This document shows, in pieces, positions 37,132-45,287 of a DNA stretch of 64,000 bases (position 1 is the first letter of the stretch; each line of letters opens with the position of its first letter). The notes under the pieces are model-generated. The model worked only from the letters and a program-made list of their open reading frames with translations, had not been told where the DNA came from and did no database searches. Both the position numbers and the translations under genes were made by a program. The DNA is from an uncultured Bacteriovorax sp. (GTDB lineage Bacteria; Bdellovibrionota; Bacteriovoracia; Bacteriovoracales; Bacteriovoracaceae): positions 372,001 to 436,000 of the forward strand of contig CAMLMH010000001.1 of NCBI GenBank assembly GCA_946481315.1, in the 5' to 3' direction.

Positions 37132-39237
37132 ATGGAAAACATTTATAAAGCAATTTTCGCTTTAAGCTTTTGTCTTTTACACAATAGTTATGGAGAAACA
37201 ACGATGAGCGAACCGGTAGCAAAAAAAATACCGCATAAGATGACTATCCATAACGACACTCGTACTGATAATTATTTCTGGCTTAAAGATAAAACAAACC
37301 CCGCTGTAATCGAGCATCTTAAAGCAGAAAATACATATGCAGAAAAAATGATGAAAGGAACAAAGGCACTGCAGGAAAATCTCTACAAAGAAATGCGGGG
37401 AAGAATCAAAGAAGCAGATAAGTCTTATCCTTACCGGGAAAAGAATTACTACTACTTCACCCAAACGTTGGAGGGAAAGGAATATCCTGTTTATAAGAGG
37501 ATGCGTGATCTAAACAGTCCGGAAGAAACAATGATTGATGTAAATGAAATGGCCATCGGCAAGGCTTTTATCCGCGTTGGTCATCCGCAGGTTGCTCCGG
37601 ATGAAAAGACAATTGCCTACGCTGTAGACACCAAAGGCGATCGTATTCACACCATATTCTTCAAAGATTTGACTCTCAACAAAGTTTTCGATGTACGAAT
37701 TGAAAATGTTACTGGAAATATGGACTGGGCTGAAAATGGACGAATTCTTTATTATACCCAACAGGATCCCAAAACTTTGCGATCACACAAAGTTTTTCGT
37801 TTCAACCTGGACTCCCGTCAGACCGAGCTGCTATATGAAGAAAAAGATGAAAAATTTGATGTTTATGTTTACAAAACTCTATCCCGTAAATTCATCATTA
37901 TCCATTCAGCCAGTACACTTTCAACAGAGATCCGTTACGCACCGGCCACGGAATCAGCTCCACCATTTACAATTTTCTTAAATCGTGAAAAGAATCACGA
38001 ATATTCCATAGATGATGGGGGCGACCGTTTCTTCATACGTACGAACTGGGCAGCTAAAAATTTTCGTATCATGCAAACTACATACTCACAGACCGATAAA
38101 AAAAGCTGGAAGGAAGTTGTTCCGCACCGTTTAGATGTTTTCATAGAAGATTATCGGACGTTTAAAACTTTTCTGGCCTTAAATGAGAGATCTAGAGGAC
38201 TGACCCGATTAAGTGTCTTAACCCGGGAAAACTACAAACGCGAAGATTTGCAATTTCCTGATCCGGTTTATATGGTTAGTATTGGCAATAATGCGGAATT
38301 TGATACCACCAAACTGCGATATGATTACGAGTCAATGACCAGACCAGAATCAGTCTATGAATATAACATCACTCAAAAAACAACTGAATTGCTGAAAGAA
38401 AAAACTGTACCGACCTATCAGTCTGCAGATTATGCTTCTGAACGACTTTTCGTTCCAGCTAAGGATGGAGCAATGATTCCAGTCTCATTGTTATACAAAA
38501 AAGGATTCGTGAAAAATGCAAAGGCCCCTATTCTCATTTATGGATACGGATCTTATGGGATGAGCATGGATCCATATTTCTCTATCGGCAATGTGAGTCT
38601 GGTCGATCGTGGTTTTGTCTTTGCCGTTGCACATGTCCGCGGAGGTTCAGAAATGGGGCGCAAGTGGTACGATGACGGAAAGTTTTTAAAAAAGAAAAAC
38701 ACTTTTAATGATTTTATAGCCGTGACCGAATTTCTGCTAAAAGAAAAATATGCAGATCCCAAACATGTCTATGCCATGGGAGGAAGTGCCGGCGGACTAC
38801 TCATGGGTGCAGTTATGAATCAGCGTCCTGATCTGTATCACGGAATTGTAGCCCAGGTTCCATTTGTAGACGTGATGACTACCATGCTTGATTCATCATT
38901 GCCGCTCACGACTGGTGAATACGAAGAATGGGGAAATCCAAATGAACTAAAGTATTACAGATATATGAAGAGTTACTCACCTTATGACAATGTTAAGGCC
39001 CAGGCTTACCCACATCTGCTGGTCACGACCGGCTTGAATGACTCTCAGGTCGGTTACTGGGAGCCCGCCAAATGGGTAGCGAAATTAAGAGACATGCGTA
39101 CCGATAAAACCAAATTGCTGCTAATGAAAACTGAAATGGAAGTAGGTCACGGTGGAAAAAGCGGCAGGTTTGAATATTTACGGGAAAGGGCTTTTGAATA
39201 CGCCTTTATTATTCATCTCTCTACTCTTCATAAATAA
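37132..39237 (+). CDS. ptrB: Oligopeptidase B (S9A), with an N-terminal signal-like extension
   Basis: The 701-residue prolyl-oligopeptidase family enzyme has a beta-propeller (about 80-420) and an alpha/beta-hydrolase domain with Ser552 in GGSAGG, an Asp in GLNDSQVGYWEP and a His in EVGHGGKSG. SYGMSMDPYFS and VAHVRGGSEMGRKWYDDG match oligopeptidase B, which cleaves after Arg/Lys in small peptides. Residues 1-22 are hydrophobic and signal-like; a second in-frame ATG at 37204 has its own GGAG eight bases upstream and would give a cytoplasmic form. The first ATG has AAAGGAAAAA upstream. Confidence 0.92.
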   Translation: MENIYKAIFALSFCLLHNSYGETTMSEPVAKKIPHKMTIHNDTRTDNYFWLKDKTNPAVIEHLKAENTYAEKMMKGTKALQENLYKEMRGRIKEADKSYPYREKNYYYFTQTLEGKEYPVYKRMRDLNSPEETMIDVNEMAIGKAFIRVGHPQVAPDEKTIAYAVDTKGDRIHTIFFKDLTLNKVFDVRIENVTGNMDWAENGRILYYTQQDPKTLRSHKVFRFNLDSRQTELLYEEKDEKFDVYVYKTLSRKFIIIHSASTLSTEIRYAPATESAPPFTIFLNREKNHEYSIDDGGDRFFIRTNWAAKNFRIMQTTYSQTDKKSWKEVVPHRLDVFIEDYRTFKTFLALNERSRGLTRLSVLTRENYKREDLQFPDPVYMVSIGNNAEFDTTKLRYDYESMTRPESVYEYNITQKTTELLKEKTVPTYQSADYASERLFVPAKDGAMIPVSLLYKKGFVKNAKAPILIYGYGSYGMSMDPYFSIGNVSLVDRGFVFAVAHVRGGSEMGRKWYDDGKFLKKKNTFNDFIAVTEFLLKEKYADPKHVYAMGGSAGGLLMGAVMNQRPDLYHGIVAQVPFVDVMTTMLDSSLPLTTGEYEEWGNPNELKYYRYMKSYSPYDNVKAQAYPHLLVTTGLNDSQVGYWEPAKWVAKLRDMRTDKTKLLLMKTEMEVGHGGKSGRFEYLRERAFEYAFIIHLSTLHK

Positions 39238-39242
39238 CATAA

Positions 39243-39275
39243 CTAAAAAAAAGCCCCAGCATCTTGCCGGGGCTT
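39243..39275 (-). terminator. Intrinsic terminator, strongest for the minus-strand gene
   Basis: AAGCCCC at 39251-39257 pairs with GGGGCTT at 39269-39275 across an 11-base loop. On the minus strand the stem is followed by a run of eight T, ideal for ending the gene at 39301-39753; on the plus strand only a short T pair follows, so it serves ptrB less well. Confidence 0.8.
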
Positions 39276-39300
39276 ACTCGAAAAAAATTTAATCCTAAAA

Positions 39301-39753
39301 TTATTTTCCGTGTTTAAATTCGATTAATTCACCTGCAACTTGTGAACCCTGGATTTTAACCATTCCAAACGGAACTTTTCCCATCCATACCTGGCTTTGA
39401 GAAGCGGGATCGTAAACTGAACAAGTGGCAAATGTTCCTGCTGTTACAGAAATATTCTGAAGAGTCCCACCCATTTGAGACTGACAATATTGAAGCATCA
39501 AATCGGCAGTTTGATCATTGATCAGATCTGAAGCCGCAACATTATTAACTTCAACTTGTGATTGCCCCTGGTGAGTCGTAGTTTCTTTTTGAACGAAAGT
39601 ATCGTCACTAGCATCATAAGAAACCAGTTCAATTTTTTGTGTGAATGTCATTCCCTGAGTCTGGATTCTGTATAGAGCAGAGTCTCCAACTTTCGGCATA
39701 GCGAGGGCAGATGCAGAAACAATTAATAAAGAAGCCATAAGAAGTGCTTTCAT
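39301..39753 (-). CDS. Small exported protein of unknown function
   Basis: The 150-residue protein has a signal peptide (MKALLMASLLIVSASALA, cleavage before MPKV). The mature part is beta-rich with two cysteines (YCQSQ and ATCSVY), likely a disulfide. I do not recognise a family. The SD GGAGA precedes ATG. A strong terminator at 39243-39275 follows. It is divergent from the exported-protein gene at 39955, which has the shared 22-bp element in the 200 bp between them. Confidence 0.68.
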   Translation of the reverse strand: MKALLMASLLIVSASALAMPKVGDSALYRIQTQGMTFTQKIELVSYDASDDTFVQKETTTHQGQSQVEVNNVAASDLINDQTADLMLQYCQSQMGGTLQNISVTAGTFATCSVYDPASQSQVWMGKVPFGMVKIQGSQVAGELIEFKHGK

Positions 39754-39837
39754 GTGTGTGTCTCCAAAAAAATTTATGAATCTAGCTTAAACAGGCGAAG
39801 ATGCGGTGTCTGCTCAATGCAAGAGAATGTAAGCATT

Positions 39838-39859
39838 AAGGTTCCACCACACTTTTGGT
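39838..39859 (+). promoter_or_regulatory. Copy 1 of a repeated upstream element
   Basis: The 22 bases start AAGGTTCCACCACAC and end TTGGT. An exact copy lies at 45288-45309 (minus strand) and a shorter one-mismatch copy at 44381-44395 (minus). All three point toward, and lie about 85-125 bp before, a gene for a small exported protein; this copy ends 95 bp before the start at 39955. Confidence 0.6.
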
Positions 39860-39954
39860 GTTGCAATGCCTCATATAGAGAACATCTAATCTTTAGATTT
39901 CCCTCTTCAATACTAATTAGATAGAAGAGCACCAACTTATCCAATGGGGGATTT

Positions 39955-40395
39955 ATGAAAAAACTAATCGTTAGCCTTTTTCTTGCTCTGGCCTTTACTC
40001 AATCAGCATCAGCTCATGCCTATATAAGCTCGGAATTTAAAGATGTTCAGGAATCTGATTGTCCGGGTTTAAAAGAAATAAAGAACCTGGTGGCCCTTTG
40101 TACTGGTGTTAAGCACGCAGGGCGTATCTATGCCGCCAGCTCCAAAACGGCCCTTAAACTTGAAAATATTCCAGATGGCGTAGATTTTAGAGATGTTGTT
40201 GAATTAGGAATCTGGCCTGATGACTCGACAAGTATGATGTACCTGTTTTCTTCTCTATTGCGAAACGAGGACAAAAAGCCTGTTGGTTACCGTGTGTTCC
40301 ATGCTTACCATAACTCGGAAATGGAAAGCACAATCAAAGTTGAAAGCCGATTCAATCTGGATGGAAAATTAGTCTCTATCGAACTTTATCCGTAA
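39955..40395 (+). CDS. Small exported protein of unknown function
   Basis: The 146-residue protein has a signal peptide (MKKLIVSLFLALAFTQSASA, cleavage before HAY). The mature domain has two cysteines (DCPGL, ALCTG) and a mixed alpha-beta pattern. There is no recognised family. The SD GGGGG lies five bases before ATG. The shared upstream element (39838-39859) precedes it. The next gene, a lipoprotein, starts 17 bp after the stop on the same strand. Confidence 0.68.
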   Translation: MKKLIVSLFLALAFTQSASAHAYISSEFKDVQESDCPGLKEIKNLVALCTGVKHAGRIYAASSKTALKLENIPDGVDFRDVVELGIWPDDSTSMMYLFSSLLRNEDKKPVGYRVFHAYHNSEMESTIKVESRFNLDGKLVSIELYP

Positions 40396-40403
40396 CGTTT
40401 ATA

Positions 40404-40431
40404 ATGGTCAGATGAACAAACATCTGACCAT
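40404..40431 (+). promoter_or_regulatory. Perfect hairpin containing a start codon
   Basis: ATGGTCAGATG at 40404-40414, loop AACAAA, then its exact complement at 40421-40431. The ATG that ends the left arm (40412-40414) is the start codon of the lipoprotein gene, so the stem would close the initiation site. No T run follows, so a simple terminator is less likely. Confidence 0.6.
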
Positions 40432-40945
40432 CATCTCCTTTCTTTTTATATTCTCATGCGCTTCTGTAAAAGATCTGGAAGTTTCAAACAACTGTCATGT
40501 GTGGCGCGACCAACCACTCTTTGGCCCAACCTATGTCAGTGCAGGAAATAAACGTGCCAGCTGGAGCGGCCACTGTAAAAATCTGTGGTGGGATTGTAAA
40601 AACGTCACTGGATACATTGAAGAAAATGGTGATGTCTTTATTAATTTCTATGAAGACTATAAACTTAGCTTTGATGAACAACGCCCCATTGGCAAGATAG
40701 CCAATAAAGTCTTTACCGATTCAAGGGAAAATCCTTTTTCAAATATTATCGATACCAGTCCGATGCGCGTGGATTTCACTGACCTCACTGTTAAATACTA
40801 TGTAAAATTCAGACCTATTTACGACAGTAAAGAAGTGTCTGCACGTTTTAATAAAGCGTGCAGTGCTGAAGATGCTTTAATCGGTACTCTGGTTTTAAAT
40901 GCCGTCGGTCAGCTTCAGGCAGAAGCCCATAAAAACGACCTATAA
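40412..40945 (+). CDS. Lipoprotein of unknown function
   Basis: The 177-residue protein has a lipoprotein signal (MNKHLTIISFLFIFSC; acylated Cys about 16). The mature part has several cysteines (NNCHVW, GHCKNLWWDCKN, NKACSA) and aromatic-rich segments; I do not recognise a family. The start ATG lies inside a perfect 11-bp hairpin and has no obvious SD, unlike its neighbours. The stop overlaps the convergent NTF2-like gene by six bases. Confidence 0.68.
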   Translation: MNKHLTIISFLFIFSCASVKDLEVSNNCHVWRDQPLFGPTYVSAGNKRASWSGHCKNLWWDCKNVTGYIEENGDVFINFYEDYKLSFDEQRPIGKIANKVFTDSRENPFSNIIDTSPMRVDFTDLTVKYYVKFRPIYDSKEVSARFNKACSAEDALIGTLVLNAVGQLQAEAHKNDL

Positions 40946-41287
40946 GGCTTTGGTGCCTTGATGGAAAATCATTTTCCATTCGTCATTATGACGTCTCCAC
41001 AAGGAGCTTCTTAAGACATCGAAACTCTCTCTCCGGGTTTTGTACGTTACCTGGCAGAGACTAGATGTTAATTCTCTGACGTTATAATCGAATGAATGGA
41101 TGATAGCCTGAGGCTTCTCTGTAAGTTCCTCTAAAGTCATTTCTCTGGTCCAGATTTTTCCCGAAGTTCCATACTCAAAAAAATCGGAATCCAGAAGTTT
41201 CTCCAGCATACATTTATCAGACCTGACTGCGGGATCATGCAGACTCTTTTCTAATGCAATCAGATGTTCTGAAAGATCAGAGGTCAT
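40940..41287 (-). CDS. NTF2-like (DUF4440-type) protein
   Basis: The 115-residue protein has the alpha-then-beta pattern of NTF2/SnoaL-like folds: LIALEKSLHDP, LLDSDFFEYGTSGKIWTREM, VRELTSSLCQVTYKT and RSSLWRRHNDEWKMIFHQGT are typical of DUF4440 members. The function is unknown; such folds often bind small molecules. There is no signal peptide. It is coupled to the serine hydrolase gene upstream by an ATGA overlap. Confidence 0.75.
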   Translation of the reverse strand: MTSDLSEHLIALEKSLHDPAVRSDKCMLEKLLDSDFFEYGTSGKIWTREMTLEELTEKPQAIIHSFDYNVRELTSSLCQVTYKTRRESFDVLRSSLWRRHNDEWKMIFHQGTKAL

Positions 41288-42699
41288 AATGCTTTAAACT
41301 CAATCATCGGGACTTCACTCTGAAAAGGAGCGACTAAAACGTCATCTGTCGCTTTAATAGGGAAATCATAATGATTGGCCCCTAAAACCAGATCGACTAA
41401 AAGATTGAAGTATTCGTGTTCAAAAGGTTTTGCCTCCCAGACGTTTCCGTAATAATCCACAAAAGATTTACCATCCGAAACATAGGTGGAAATAATCCCG
41501 TATCCAGGATCTGAGTATTGTTTTTCTCCTTCCCGTTTGACTTCTGTTTGGACATTCAGAGGGAAACTCTTATCGAATTTTGGGAATTTGATAGAAGCTT
41601 TATTCGTAAAGCTTTTATTAATTGGTCTTTTGGCGATTTCATATTTTAACAGTGCTGTTGCTATGTGATGTCCGATTCCTGATCCGTTTTGATTAATAAG
41701 GATAACGGCACCGATATCAAGTTCGGGTGAGAACAACACAAAAGCAGAGAAGCCATCTATATTTCCATCATGTAGATATAAAGAAAAATTTTTATTGGTG
41801 GTGTTTACCATCCAGGCCAGACCATAGCCGTATTCTAATGATGGCTGTTTTGAGTCAATAGCGACTCTCGCGCGGAATAAGTCATCTTGATTTTGCCATT
41901 TTTTATTCATCAGTGACTGGATCCATTTAGCCATATCCTCGGCTGTTGAATAAATACTGCCAGCTGGTCCCATATCACTTATATCGCGATGAGGGACTTT
42001 TACTTCTCTAAAATAAGGCTCAGCAAGATCAGCATAATGAGCAGGTACCGTCATAAAAGAATTATGCATGTTAAGAGTTTTAAAAATTCTTTCACGTATA
42101 AAATCTTCGTAACTCTGCCCGGATTGGGTTTCGATAATTTTACCGGCAACCATATACATAAAGTTATTGTAGACGAAGTTCTTGCGGAAGTTTTCTTCTG
42201 CTTTATCCGGAAAGGCTAGATACTGAAGGCGATGATAATTTTCTTCGCGGTTAAATGGAGTGTATAACCACATCAGGTCATGACGGGGCATTCCCACCCG
42301 ATGACTTAATAAATCTTCTATTGTCGCCTGATTTGCAATGTTTTGATTGGAAAGTTTAAAGTCCGGAAGGTGATTTATGACTTTGTCCGTGATGGCCAGC
42401 TTTCCTTCATTCTCCAGAAGCTTAAGGCCAAGAGATGTGAAAGCTTTTGTAGTAGAGCCGATGGCAAAAGCAGTCTGCATTGATACAGGTTTTTTGCTTT
42501 CCTTGTCAGCATAGCCGTAACCTTGAGCATGAATGATTTCTTTGTGATTAAAAATCGCTACTGCCACTCCGGCATTTTCAGCTTCCTGATTCTTAATGAT
42601 TGCTTCCTGAATGAGCGGGGCTATTGAAGCAGCGTCTTGTTTTTCAATTGCCCAGGCTGAACCGGAAATAACCATCAAGCTTATTAAAAAAGATTTCAT
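41284..42699 (-). CDS. Exported serine hydrolase, class C beta-lactamase / DD-peptidase-like
   Basis: The 471-residue protein has a signal peptide (about 17 residues). The beta-lactamase-fold active site has the SxxK pair Ser82 and Lys85 in GSTTK, the YxN motif at 178-180 in YNNFMY, and an HDG-type third motif near residue 315 in LHDGNIDGF. The last 100 residues form an extra beta domain of the type seen in esterases and penicillin-binding-like peptidases of this clan. It may act on peptidoglycan peptides or esters; which one is not readable. It is coupled to the genes on both sides (TAATG and ATGA overlaps). Confidence 0.88.
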   Translation of the reverse strand: MKSFLISLMVISGSAWAIEKQDAASIAPLIQEAIIKNQEAENAGVAVAIFNHKEIIHAQGYGYADKESKKPVSMQTAFAIGSTTKAFTSLGLKLLENEGKLAITDKVINHLPDFKLSNQNIANQATIEDLLSHRVGMPRHDLMWLYTPFNREENYHRLQYLAFPDKAEENFRKNFVYNNFMYMVAGKIIETQSGQSYEDFIRERIFKTLNMHNSFMTVPAHYADLAEPYFREVKVPHRDISDMGPAGSIYSTAEDMAKWIQSLMNKKWQNQDDLFRARVAIDSKQPSLEYGYGLAWMVNTTNKNFSLYLHDGNIDGFSAFVLFSPELDIGAVILINQNGSGIGHHIATALLKYEIAKRPINKSFTNKASIKFPKFDKSFPLNVQTEVKREGEKQYSDPGYGIISTYVSDGKSFVDYYGNVWEAKPFEHEYFNLLVDLVLGANHYDFPIKATDDVLVAPFQSEVPMIEFKAL

Positions 42700-42989
42700 T
42701 ATTCTTCTCCGATAAGATCTACCCGGAAAGCACGAGTGCAGCGTTTGTTGAGAATTACACGGAATGTATCAACAGCATCCCCATTTCCCTTATAAGCAGC
42801 GACTTCACAGACAATGGCCGCTTTATTGTCAGCTAGCTCGCAGCTGGTTGTTTCAAACCCATTGATATCATAATGGCCATTGATCTGAGACTGGGCGACT
42901 GTCTCCTCAGCGAGTTTCGTGCAAATTTTTGAGACATTTGCTTCTGCTGAAGCAGAAATAAAAAGCATCAACATGAAAATAGACTTCAT
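42699..42989 (-). CDS. Small exported protein of unknown function
   Basis: The 96-residue protein has a signal peptide (MKSIFMLMLFISASAEA, cleavage before NVSK). The mature 79 residues contain four cysteines (KICTK, SCELA, VCEV, KRCTR), likely two disulfides. The stop overlaps the ATG of the serine hydrolase gene (TAATG), so the small protein may be made in step with the hydrolase. The SD AAGGAG precedes ATG. There is no recognised family. Confidence 0.68.
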   Translation of the reverse strand: MKSIFMLMLFISASAEANVSKICTKLAEETVAQSQINGHYDINGFETTSCELADNKAAIVCEVAAYKGNGDAVDTFRVILNKRCTRAFRVDLIGEE

Positions 42990-43078
42990 ACAATTCTCCT
43001 TTTTTCAAAACGGCCTGATAATAAACGAAAAACAGTGATGATAATAGTTATGTGAATTTTCTATAGGTATGATTGAGC

Positions 43079-43103
43079 AAAAAAAATACCCGGAAAAATC
43101 GGG
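43079..43103 (-). terminator. Weak intrinsic terminator after the 43.1 kb gene
   Basis: On the minus strand CCCG and CGGG (43089-43092 with 43100-43103 on the plus strand) enclose a seven-base loop and are followed by TA and a run of eight T. The stem is short. It ends the gene at 43118-43528. Confidence 0.5.
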
Positions 43104-43117
43104 GCTGGATGGGGCTT

Positions 43118-43528
43118 TTAGTTTTGACGGTAAAGAATGCACTCAGACTTCATGTTTGTCTCATAGTAAAGTGTGCTGAGACGAACACGGTTTCCGGTTG
43201 CTGAACGGGCAATTCGTGTTTTTAGAACCGGCAGAAGCATTCCTTCGTTAAGTTTAGCAAGATACTCATTGGTAATAGAAAATGATTCCTCTGAGACTCT
43301 GACAGAAGCGAATTCTTCATCAAAAGATTTAAGAAAAATTTCTGTAGAGATATTCTGACCTGCAAACTTCACGATTAAGGACTGACCGTTATATGTTATT
43401 TGGGCGCTTTCTGAGTCAGATAGAGCACATTTACCGACTTTAAAATTTCCAATGAAGCTGTTTGCCTCAATGACCGCTTGAGTTGCAGTTGAAATGGTCA
43501 TGGCCAGAGCAAAAATAATGTATTTCAT
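43118..43528 (-). CDS. Small exported protein of unknown function
   Basis: The 136-residue protein has a signal peptide (MKYIIFALAMTISTATQAV). The mature domain is beta-rich with one cysteine early (GKCALSD) and one at the end (ECILYR), probably joined. The strong SD AAGGGGA precedes ATG. The stretch before it contains GTGTTGC and GCCTC, also present after the shared element at 39.84 kb, but the core repeat is absent. There is no recognised family. Confidence 0.65.
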   Translation of the reverse strand: MKYIIFALAMTISTATQAVIEANSFIGNFKVGKCALSDSESAQITYNGQSLIVKFAGQNISTEIFLKSFDEEFASVRVSEESFSITNEYLAKLNEGMLLPVLKTRIARSATGNRVRLSTLYYETNMKSECILYRQN

Positions 43529-43590
43529 GAATTCCCCTTAATCATTTGTGAGAGTCTTCTTATCAGAGGCGCAACACTTTTCAAATCGGA

Positions 43591-43833
43591 TTATTTACTT
43601 CTTTTAAGCGCCGTTTTCTTTTTGGCGATCTGCTCGAATTCTGCAAACTGTTTTTTGGCAATGGCAACAATTCCTTTTTTCTCTTTAAGCGCACGGAAGA
43701 TAGTTTCTGTCACTGGAGTGTAAAGAACCTCTATTTTGGTACGATTGACTCTGAAGTCCAGTTTAAAGCGCGGAAGACGCTGCAATAAACTTTTTGGAGT
43801 TTCAATTCGCGAAAATGAAATTCGAGTAGACAT
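43591..43833 (-). CDS. Small basic protein of unknown function
   Basis: The 80-residue protein is very lysine- and arginine-rich, especially in its C-terminal 35 residues (KEKKGIVAIAKKQFAEF and KKKTALKRSK), with no signal peptide. It could bind nucleic acid (inference from charge only). AGGAG precedes ATG. It sits 25 bp downstream of the exported-protein gene at 43859 on the same strand. Confidence 0.6.
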   Translation of the reverse strand: MSTRISFSRIETPKSLLQRLPRFKLDFRVNRTKIEVLYTPVTETIFRALKEKKGIVAIAKKQFAEFEQIAKKKTALKRSK

Positions 43834-43858
43834 TGAGTTCTCCTGCTCTTTAAAGAAC

Positions 43859-44272
43859 TTATTTGATTGTCAGAAAACCTTTAGTGAACCTGGTAGCCTT
43901 TTTGGCTGTTATTGGTGAAGCCAGCATTCCTTTCTCAATGCAAGTTACACCTAATTTAAGTTCAAGTTCACGATTCTCAGCGAGAAAAGATACGGCACAA
44001 GATCTACCACTCAGATCAAACTCGCAATGATCATCCAGGACTTGATAAATTTCCAGAATTGTTCCTTCTTTTACGATGTTTCTTTCAACTGCTGTCGTTT
44101 CTAACTTAACGTAACAGTATTTTGAACCATTACCCTCAATAGACCAGTGAGTTGCAATTCCTGGACGATCGCTCGAGGTTTTTAAAGCTATGTCTCTATT
44201 CAGAGTAACGTTTGAAAAAGAATAAGCATTAGCTGCAAAGATGAGGGCAGAAATAAACGCAAAACTTTTCAT
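43859..44272 (-). CDS. Small exported protein of unknown function
   Basis: The roughly 137-residue protein has a signal peptide (MKSFAFISALIFAANAYS). I chose ATG 44272 because GGAGA lies five bases upstream and the signal peptide starts there; an in-frame ATG at 44317 would add 15 polar residues before it. The mature part has four cysteines (KYCYV, HCEFD, RSCAV, VTCIE). There is no recognised family. A one-mismatch copy of the shared upstream element lies 109-123 bp before this start. Confidence 0.66.
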   Translation of the reverse strand: MKSFAFISALIFAANAYSFSNVTLNRDIALKTSSDRPGIATHWSIEGNGSKYCYVKLETTAVERNIVKEGTILEIYQVLDDHCEFDLSGRSCAVSFLAENRELELKLGVTCIEKGMLASPITAKKATRFTKGFLTIK

Positions 44273-44380
44273 GGTAGTCTCCGGTTCGTCACTGATGTTC
44301 AATAAGATCTTATTCAACTATCATTGGCCGATAGACTGATCAATGTATGGATGAGAGACAGGGTATTTTTTATAGGCTTT

Positions 44381-44395
44381 GTATGGTGGAACCTT
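44381..44395 (-). promoter_or_regulatory. Copy 2 (short) of the repeated upstream element
   Basis: The minus strand reads AAGGTTCCACCATAC, matching the first 15 bases of the element at 39838 with one change. It points toward the exported-protein gene starting at 44272 and is followed by CCTATAAAA, a possible -10. Confidence 0.45.
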
Positions 44396-44408
44396 CAGAA
44401 ATCTTGAG

Positions 44409-44434
44409 GAAATGCCCAGAACAGAGTCTGGGCA
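44409..44434 (-). terminator. Terminator after the SWIB gene
   Basis: TGCCCAGA at 44413-44420 pairs exactly with TCTGGGCA at 44427-44434 around a six-base loop. On the minus strand it is followed by TTTCC, a short T tract. It begins nine bases after the stop of the SWIB gene. Confidence 0.6.
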
Positions 44435-44442
44435 ATAATTTC

Positions 44443-44769
44443 TTAAGCTTCGATGTTGGCGCCAACAACAGAAGCAAGCTGAAGCATGCTGATCGTCTGG
44501 CCTAATTTAAGTCCTGAAAAGTCAGTCACTTTACCAGTCTTGCTTGTCACCTTAGTGGCATTAAAAAGAGGAAGAAGTTTTTCATCAGCTACGATGAATT
44601 TTCCTGCACCTTCAGCCTTTCCATTTTCAGTTTTTGCCTGAAGATTATTTGCTTTGATATAATCCCAGAATTTTTGCGTGATTGCGGTTCTTGGAAGCTC
44701 ATTTGCTCCACAGAATGATGCCAAGGTCTTATTAAGCTTAACTGGTTTGTTTAATCCTACTTCTGACAT
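44443..44769 (-). CDS. Free-standing SWIB/MDM2-domain protein
   Basis: The 108-residue protein is almost entirely a SWIB domain: LNKTLASFCGANELPRTAI then KFWDYIKANNLQ, a loop, and KFIVADEKLLPLFNA fit the family seen in eukaryotic chromatin remodellers and in a few bacteria such as Chlamydia. The bacterial function is unknown; in Chlamydia it is fused to topoisomerase I or stands alone. There is no signal peptide. A strong SD (AAGGGAGA) and a terminator frame it as its own transcript. Confidence 0.85.
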   Translation of the reverse strand: MSEVGLNKPVKLNKTLASFCGANELPRTAITQKFWDYIKANNLQAKTENGKAEGAGKFIVADEKLLPLFNATKVTSKTGKVTDFSGLKLGQTISMLQLASVVGANIEA

Positions 44770-44877
44770 AAGTTTCTCCCTTAAAAAGTGTAATTAATTG
44801 TGTGAGGAGAAAAGTGTATCGAAGATATTCTAAACACTCGAGTAAAATTTCATAAAACTATCATTACTTTTTTAAAT

Positions 44878-45204
44878 TTAAGCGTCATCACCCAAAGATT
44901 GTCTTGCGATGATTTTGCATGATTGCTGTTCTAAAAGTAGTGCCGAAAATTCATTGTAATAACCGTTGGATTCTTTGATAAAAAAGACCTCTACTGTCGC
45001 CTGGGTATTATTATAGATCTCACCGCCGTAAGCCATGCTCTCCTGGCCTTTTTCCAAAAGAGTACTTTTTTCGGTCAGCAGGCTAATTCTTTTATTTTGA
45101 GTATTATTGGCCGTGGCAATGGCCTCTTTTACGTTTGATAAACATCCTGCATAGGCACCACTTGATAATAGAGCGATAAAGGCAATGGCGATTAACTTTT
45201 TCAT
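44878..45204 (-). CDS. Small exported protein of unknown function
   Basis: The 108-residue protein has a signal peptide (MKKLIAIAFIALLSSGAYA, cleavage before GCLS). The mature region has two cysteines (GCLSN and QSCKI) and a helical first half. There is no recognised family. AGGAG precedes ATG. A full copy of the shared upstream element ends 84 bp before the start, between this gene and the tRNA terminator. Confidence 0.68.
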   Translation of the reverse strand: MKKLIAIAFIALLSSGAYAGCLSNVKEAIATANNTQNKRISLLTEKSTLLEKGQESMAYGGEIYNNTQATVEVFFIKESNGYYNEFSALLLEQQSCKIIARQSLGDDA

Positions 45205-45287
45205 AGAGACTCCTGAAGGTTTTGTCTCTACATATCACTTTGAAAAGTTTTAGGTGTAAAAGAGTAAAAAATATACATGGTTGCGAA

